From Polycyclovorans sp046565985 (GTDB taxonomy: Bacteria; Pseudomonadota; Gammaproteobacteria; Nevskiales; Nevskiaceae), in contig JBKHXN010000082.1 in the NCBI GenBank assembly GCA_046565985.1, forward strand, positions 1 to 5,266: a stretch of DNA of 5,266 nucleotides, in the 5' to 3' direction. The notes below the pieces were generated by a model. It saw only the letters and a program-made list of their open reading frames with translations. It was not told the DNA's origin and did no database searches. The translations under genes and the position numbers were made by a program. Below, in pieces: positions 1 to 5,266 of this stretch (position 1 is the first letter of the stretch; each line of letters starts with the position of its first letter).

Positions 1-11
1 GGGAGTGCCAG

Positions 12-500
12 ATGAAATTCGACGACAAGCACAGCTTCGGCAAGCCGGCCGCCACCGTCATCAAGATGTTCGGTGACCGCAGCTACTTCGAGCGCAAGTA
101 CAAGGAAGTCGGCGCCTGGGACATCGAAGTGCTGGACCACGAGAAGACCGACAAACAGTTTCGCATCAAGGTGCGCTACACCATGAAGTCGGAGGCGGGA
201 CTGCCCGACTTCGCCAAGAAATTCATCGGCGATTCCAGCGTCATCACCCAGACCGACGCCTGGGATCTGGTGAAGAAGACCGGCCGCATCGAGGCCGAGA
301 TCAAGGGTGCGCCGGTCAAGGTCAGCGCCGAGATGAGCCTCCGGGACGAGGGCCAGGGCTCGGCCAACCTGCTCAAGTGGACCGTCAGCTGCGGCATTCC
401 GCTGCTGGGCGGCAAGCTGGAGAAGATCATCTCCGAGGATATCCAGGCCAAGTCGCGCAACGATCTGGCCGTGTCTCGCAAGCTCCTCGCGGGGTACTGA
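12..500 (+). CDS. DUF2505-like protein (predicted SRPBCC/START-like fold), function unknown
   Basis: This complete 162-residue protein has no signal peptide and no membrane segment, so it is probably cytosolic. The start is well supported: a GGGAG Shine-Dalgarno sequence at positions 1-5 lies six bases before the ATG. The sequence resembles the DUF2505 family in length and pattern. It begins MKFDDKHSFGKPAATVIKMF, continues with alternating charged and hydrophobic strands through residue ~120, and ends in an amphipathic helix around GGKLEKIISEDIQ (residues ~137-149). That layout, a helix early, a curved sheet and a long C-terminal helix, is typical of SRPBCC ligand-binding folds. Family membership is recognition from memory and the fold is an inference. 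No catalytic residues can be named. The next gene starts inside its stop codon, so the two are probably co-transcribed. Codon use matches the neighbours. I am sure it is a gene, less sure of the family. Confidence 0.85.
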   Translation: MKFDDKHSFGKPAATVIKMFGDRSYFERKYKEVGAWDIEVLDHEKTDKQFRIKVRYTMKSEAGLPDFAKKFIGDSSVITQTDAWDLVKKTGRIEAEIKGAPVKVSAEMSLRDEGQGSANLLKWTVSCGIPLLGGKLEKIISEDIQAKSRNDLAVSRKLLAGY

Positions 501-736
501 TGCACCGCACGGCCGGCGCCGAGCCGCCCGACGAGCCGCCGCCGCCGGGGCTGTGGGAGACCATCCAGAGCGTCGCGGCAGCTTTCTTCGGCGTGCAGAA
601 CCGGCGCAACCGCGAGCGCGACTTCACCCGCGGCAGGCCGCTGCACTTCATCCTCATCGGCCTGGGCATGACCGTGCTGTTCGTGCTGGTACTGGTGGTG
701 GCGGTCCGGCTGGCCCTGCGCGGCGCCGGGCTGTAG
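500..736 (+). CDS. DUF2970 family small single-span membrane protein
   Basis: This is a 78-residue protein whose ATG (500-502) overlaps the TGA of the upstream gene by one base (TGATG), an arrangement that usually means translational coupling. A GGGG run at 491-494 may help ribosome binding. Residues 1-17 are Pro/Glu-rich and probably disordered. Residues 18-46 hold the pattern that identifies DUF2970: LWETIQSVAAAFFGVQ, then an NRRNRERDF basic stretch and a GRPLHF turn. Residues ~48-70 form one strongly hydrophobic transmembrane helix rich in Val and Leu, followed by a short basic tail. DUF2970 proteins are short and common in beta- and gammaproteobacteria, and their function is not known. 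The reading frame is open upstream to an ATG at 377, but that extension would overlap the first gene and lacks family similarity, so 500 is the better start. A candidate terminator follows at 750-771. Confidence 0.85.
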   Translation: MHRTAGAEPPDEPPPPGLWETIQSVAAAFFGVQNRRNRERDFTRGRPLHFILIGLGMTVLFVLVLVVAVRLALRGAGL

Positions 737-746
737 CCGCTGGCTA
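734..746. repeat. Short perfect hairpin between convergent stop codons
   Basis: TAGCC at 734-738 pairs with GGCTA at 742-746 around a GCT loop. It begins on the TAG stop of the DUF2970 gene and lies just outside the mutS stop. No T-run follows on either strand, so it is not a terminator by itself. Its right arm could pair instead with TAGCC at 749-753. Confidence 0.4.
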
Positions 747-747
747 A

Positions 748-3300
<2,553 letters not shown>

Positions 3301-3361
3301 GCGGGGCGGGCGAGGGCAGGGCTTATACTGTGCGCGCATTATCGCCCGTATACCGACTCCC
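3301..3361. promoter_or_regulatory. Divergent promoter region between mutS and DAHP synthase
   Basis: Only 61 bp separate the two divergent starts, so both promoters must lie here or reach into the opposite gene. The central part is AT-richer than its surroundings. On the plus strand TATACT (3324-3329) is a good -10 match and would give a start near 3336-3338 with a leader of about 25 bases. On the minus strand GATAAT (3343-3338) is a good -10 for mutS, and TATAAG (3327-3322) overlaps the plus-strand hexamer. No good -35 box is visible for either: GCGGGG lies 17 bp before the plus-strand hexamer, and a three-of-six match, GTCACG, lies 17 bp before GATAAT. Neither start codon has a purine-rich ribosome site. 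The promoter calls are inference from hexamers only. Confidence 0.45.
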
Positions 3362-4705
3362 GTGACCCTACCCCCAGACTGGCGCCCCGATTCCTGGCAG
3401 CACAAGGTGGCGGCGCAGCAGCCCCAGTACCCCGATCCGGCCGCGCTCCAGGCCGCGCTGGCCCAGCTCGCGCGTCTGCCGCCGCTGGTCACCTCCTGGG
3501 AGGTGCAGCACCTGCGCCAGCAGCTCGCGCGGGCGCAGGACGGCGGCTGTTTCGTGCTCCAGGGTGGCGACTGCGCCGAGAGCTTCGCCGACTGCGAACC
3601 GGCGCTGATCACCAACCGTCTCAAGGTGCTGCTGCAGATGTCACTGGTGCTGGTGCACGGCATGCGCCAGCCGGTGCTGCGCATCGGCCGCTTTGCCGGG
3701 CAGTACGCTAAGCCGCGCTCGGCCGATCTGGAGACTCGCGACGGCCAGACCCTGCCCAGCTATCGCGGCGATCTGGTCAACGCCGCGCCCTTTACCGCCG
3801 CCGCGCGCACGCCCGATCCGCAGCGCCTGCTCGAAGGCCACATGCGCTCGGCCATGACCATCAACTTCGTGCGTGGGCTGATCGACGGCGGCTTTGCCGA
3901 CCTGCACCACCCCGAGTACTGGGACCTGGACTGGGTCCGGCACTCGCCGCTGGCCGCCGAGTATCAGCGCATGGTGGATGCGCTGGGCGACTCGGTGCGG
4001 TTCATGGAAACCCTGGCCGGCAAGCCGATCGGCGATTTCTCGCGCGTGGATTTCTTCACCAGCCACGAGGCCCTGCTGCTCTGGTACGAGCAGGCACAGA
4101 CGCGCACCGTGCCGCGCGCGCCGGGCTGGTACAACCTCTCCACGCATTTTCCCTGGATCGGCATGCGCACGGCGGCGCTCGACGGCGCCCATGTCGAATA
4201 CTGCCGCGGCATCCGCAATCCGCTGGGCATCAAGGTCGGCCCCGGCATGGACGCCGGCTGGGTGCTGGCCCTGTGCGAGCGCCTCAACCCGGACAACGAG
4301 CCCGGCCGCCTCACCCTGATCCACCGCATGGGCGCCGGCCGTATCGCAGAGGCCCTGCCGCCGCTGATCGAGGCGGTGCGCCGCGCCGGCCATCGTGTGC
4401 TCTGGCTCTGCGACCCGATGCACGGCAATACCCAGACCACGCCGGGCGGGCTCAAGACGCGGCCGTTCGACGACATCCTCAGTGAGCTGACCCAGGCTTT
4501 CACCATTCACCGCGAAGCGGGCTCACGCCTGGGCGGCGTGCATCTGGAACTCACCGGCGAGGACGTGACCGAATGCACCGGCGGTGCCCGCAACCTCTCG
4601 GCCACCGACCTGCAGCGCGCCTACCGGTCCGAGGTGGACCCACGCCTGAACTACGAACAGGCGCTGGAACTGGCGCTCAAGATCGTCGGCATCAGCCAGG
4701 GCTGA
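3362..4705 (+). CDS. Class II (plant/mycobacterial-type) 3-deoxy-D-arabino-heptulosonate 7-phosphate synthase
   Basis: This enzyme condenses phosphoenolpyruvate with erythrose 4-phosphate to DAHP, the first step of the shikimate pathway, in the cytosol. From the GTG at 3362 it has 447 residues, against 462 for Mycobacterium tuberculosis AroG as I recall it. The four metal ligands of that enzyme are matched by Cys71 (QGGDCAES), His354 (CDPMHGNT), Glu396 (HLELTGE) and Asp426 (DPRLN). PEP and phosphate residues match Arg110 (RFAGQYAKPRS), Lys291 (IKVGPGMD) and Arg322 (IHRMGAGRI). Spacing among Lys291, Arg322, His354, Glu396 and Asp426 equals the mycobacterial spacing. The GTG is chosen because family similarity starts right after it (WRPDSWQHKVAAQQPQYP). 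In-frame ATGs at 3206 and 3299 would run into mutS and through the promoter. No Shine-Dalgarno is evident. No phenazine or other secondary-metabolite genes adjoin, so a housekeeping role is likely; feedback control cannot be read from the sequence. Confidence 0.95.
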   Translation: MTLPPDWRPDSWQHKVAAQQPQYPDPAALQAALAQLARLPPLVTSWEVQHLRQQLARAQDGGCFVLQGGDCAESFADCEPALITNRLKVLLQMSLVLVHGMRQPVLRIGRFAGQYAKPRSADLETRDGQTLPSYRGDLVNAAPFTAAARTPDPQRLLEGHMRSAMTINFVRGLIDGGFADLHHPEYWDLDWVRHSPLAAEYQRMVDALGDSVRFMETLAGKPIGDFSRVDFFTSHEALLLWYEQAQTRTVPRAPGWYNLSTHFPWIGMRTAALDGAHVEYCRGIRNPLGIKVGPGMDAGWVLALCERLNPDNEPGRLTLIHRMGAGRIAEALPPLIEAVRRAGHRVLWLCDPMHGNTQTTPGGLKTRPFDDILSELTQAFTIHREAGSRLGGVHLELTGEDVTECTGGARNLSATDLQRAYRSEVDPRLNYEQALELALKIVGISQG

Positions 4706-4766
4706 AGTCTGGGGAGCCTCGTCTCCACACGCACCGGCTCTTGCCAGGGCGGCACACGGTAGCGGC

Positions 4767-4815
4767 ATGGATTCCGGCTCGCGCTCACTCACGTTCGCTT
4801 GGCCGGAATGACGAA
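4767..4815 (-). repeat. REP-like palindrome, copy 1 (long-loop variant)
   Basis: ATGG is followed by an 8-bp perfect stem, ATTCCGGC (4771-4778) and GCCGGAAT (4802-4809), then GACGAA. The flanks and stem match the other copies, but the loop is 23 bases instead of four. Relative to copies 2 and 4 it is inverted. One stem position differs from them (C to G) and its partner changes with it (G to C). The flank GGAATGACGAACC matches, in reverse, the GGTTCGTCATTCC of copy 4. Confidence 0.7.
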
Positions 4816-4820
4816 CCTGC

Positions 4821-4839
4821 ATGGGAATGGAGATTCCAT
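4821..4839. repeat. Minor hairpin, possible degenerate repeat
   Basis: GGAAT (4824-4828) pairs with ATTCC (4833-4837) around GGAG, and AT/AT extends the stem past a bulged G. It shares the GGAAT/ATTCC motif of the larger palindromes but lacks their GACG flank, so it may be a decayed copy or chance. Confidence 0.35.
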
Positions 4840-4864
4840 CCTTCCATAACCACCTCACACACTA

Positions 4865-4894
4865 TCGTCATTCCCGCGCAAGCGGGAATCCATC
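4865..4894 (+). repeat. REP-like palindrome, copy 2
   Basis: TCGTC leads into a perfect 8-bp stem, ATTCCCGC (4870-4877) and GCGGGAAT (4882-4889), with a four-base GCAA loop, then CCATC. The loop fits the GNRA tetraloop pattern on the RNA of this strand. All 30 bases are identical to copy 4, and the 25 bases after the repeat are also related to those after copy 4. Confidence 0.85.
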
Positions 4895-4945
4895 TCTCCG
4901 GTCCTGCCTTCACTCCCTCAGCGCCACCCGCAGCCCTCTTCCGGC

Positions 4946-4973
4946 GTGGATCCCCGTTTACACGGGGATGACG
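4946..4973 (-). repeat. REP-like palindrome, copy 3
   Basis: GTGG precedes a perfect 8-bp stem, ATCCCCGT (4950-4957) and ACGGGGAT (4962-4969), with a TTAC loop, then GACG. It is inverted relative to copies 2 and 4. Two stem positions differ from those copies and both are matched by a complementary change in the other arm. Confidence 0.8.
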
Positions 4974-4997
4974 GCACGGAGGTATCTCTAATGGGGT

Positions 4998-5027
4998 TCG
5001 TCATTCCCGCGCAAGCGGGAATCCATC
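4998..5027 (+). repeat. REP-like palindrome, copy 4
   Basis: It is identical over 30 bases to copy 2, from which it is offset by 133 bp: stem ATTCCCGC (5003-5010) and GCGGGAAT (5015-5022) with a GCAA loop. It lies about 50 bp past the stop of the minus-strand gene to its right and could cap that transcript. Confidence 0.85.
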
Positions 5028-5078
5028 GCGCCGCACCCGCCTCCACTCCCGCCTGGCGAGGTGTCGCACACCAAACAG

Positions 5079-5266
5079 CTAGTGCGGCGCGTGCGCCGCC
5101 GTGGGCCCGCCGCCGGTCTCGAACAGCTCGGCCAGGAAGGCTCGGCCGCCCTTGCGCAGCAGCGAGGCGCCAAACAGCAGCCCCAGCAGCAGCAGGCTGG
5201 CCTGCTGCCAGGGTGCCGCGGTCTCGCCGTGCGCTGGCGTCAGGCCGGCCAGCGCTGCGGCCGGCA
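5079..5266 (-). CDS. C-terminal fragment of an unidentified membrane protein (5' end beyond window)
   Basis: On the minus strand an open frame runs from the window edge to a TAG at 5081-5079, giving the last 61 residues. A Pro/Ala-rich stretch with HGET (visible residues ~12-15) leads to a hydrophobic, Leu-rich segment of about 20 residues (WQQASLLLLGLLFGASLL). A basic RKGGR follows, which by the positive-inside rule places the C-terminus in the cytoplasm. The tail is FLAELFETGGGPTAAHAPH. Third codon positions are almost all G or C, as in the other genes here, which supports real coding. I do not recognise the family, and the visible part is too short and low in complexity to name one. The competing minus-strand frame ending at 4988 runs through a repeat and is rejected. 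Confidence 0.6.
   Translation of the reverse strand, partial: PAAALAGLTPAHGETAAPWQQASLLLLGLLFGASLLRKGGRAFLAELFETGGGPTAAHAPH
5084..5099. repeat. GC-only inverted repeat at the 3' end of the partial gene
   Basis: GCGGCGC (5084-5090) and GCGCCGC (5093-5099) are perfect complements around GT. They lie in the last codons of the minus-strand gene. A strong stem would form in its mRNA, but only a weak TGTTTGG follows on that strand, so a terminator role is doubtful. High GC content makes chance plausible. Confidence 0.35.

Larger units (their letters stand above)
4706..5078. other. Gene-free convergent intergenic region with REP-like hairpin cluster
   Basis: The stretch lies between the 3' end of the DAHP synthase gene and the 3' end of a minus-strand gene, so transcription converges on it. 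It holds four REP-like palindromes (listed separately) and one smaller hairpin. I see no credible coding sequence: short open frames across it read through the palindromes and give the familiar SRLRGND-type translation of such repeats. The first 60 bases contain no convincing terminator, only a four-pair GGAG/CTCC stem at 4713-4726 with no T-run. A five-pair GGTGT/ACACC hairpin at 5060-5072 lies just past the minus-strand stop, also without a T-run. Confidence 0.8.

Noticed and set aside
3301..3684. N-terminal extension of the mutS frame by up to 128 codons, including an ATG at 3339
   Set aside because: The extra residues have no MutS similarity, overlap the divergent DAHP synthase gene and would consume the promoter region. 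The ATG at 3300 gives a family-like N-terminus.
3641..4510. A 289-codon minus-strand open frame opposite DAHP synthase
   Set aside because: It is antisense to a gene with every catalytic residue in place and shows no recognisable protein pattern.
4713..4726. Terminator directly after DAHP synthase
   Set aside because: The stem is only four pairs (GGAG/CTCC) and no T-run follows.
4573..4971. A 132-codon plus-strand open frame crossing the end of DAHP synthase and three hairpins
   Set aside because: It overlaps the DAHP synthase 3' end in another frame and then translates repeat sequence (VIPAQAGIH), a familiar artefact of these elements.
4767..5027. CRISPR array
   Set aside because: The repeats alternate in orientation, have unequal spacing and flank related rather than unique spacers, and no cas genes are present.
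4988..5173. A 61-codon minus-strand open frame
   Set aside because: Its C-terminus, MDSRLRGNDEPH, is the typical spurious translation of the ATTCCCGC palindrome, and the upstream part is out of frame with the better-supported membrane protein tail.

Overview
The window reads as a chromosomal segment from a high-GC proteobacterium, most likely a gammaproteobacterium. Base composition is about two-thirds G+C by eye, and codon third positions are strongly G/C in every real gene. A DUF2970-type small membrane protein, a full-length MutS whose motifs sit within two to four residues of the Escherichia coli numbering, and REP-like ATTCCC/GGGAAT hairpins all fit that assignment. Genus cannot be decided from the sequence alone.

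Layout, left to right. (1) 12-736, plus strand: a two-gene unit, a DUF2505-like cytosolic protein followed by a DUF2970 single-span membrane protein, joined by a one-base TGATG stop/start overlap. (2) 748-3300, minus strand: mutS, converging on the first unit with only 11 bp between stop codons. A candidate terminator for the plus-strand unit lies inside the last mutS codons. (3) 3301-3361: a 61-bp divergent promoter region. (4) 3362-4705, plus strand: a class II DAHP synthase, the first enzyme of the shikimate pathway, with all recognised metal and PEP residues present. (5) 4706-5078: a gene-free convergent intergenic stretch with four REP-like palindromes in strictly alternating orientation. 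(6) 5079-5266, minus strand: the C-terminal 61 residues of an unidentified membrane protein that runs off the right edge.

The genes do not form one pathway. mutS (mismatch repair) and the DAHP synthase (aromatic amino acid biosynthesis) share only their divergent control region, and the DUF pair is a separate unit. I see no prophage, insertion sequence transposase, CRISPR array, RNA gene or defence system. The most interesting non-genic feature is the hairpin cluster: its stems carry three paired, compensatory base changes between copies. No convincing new biological system is visible in this window.
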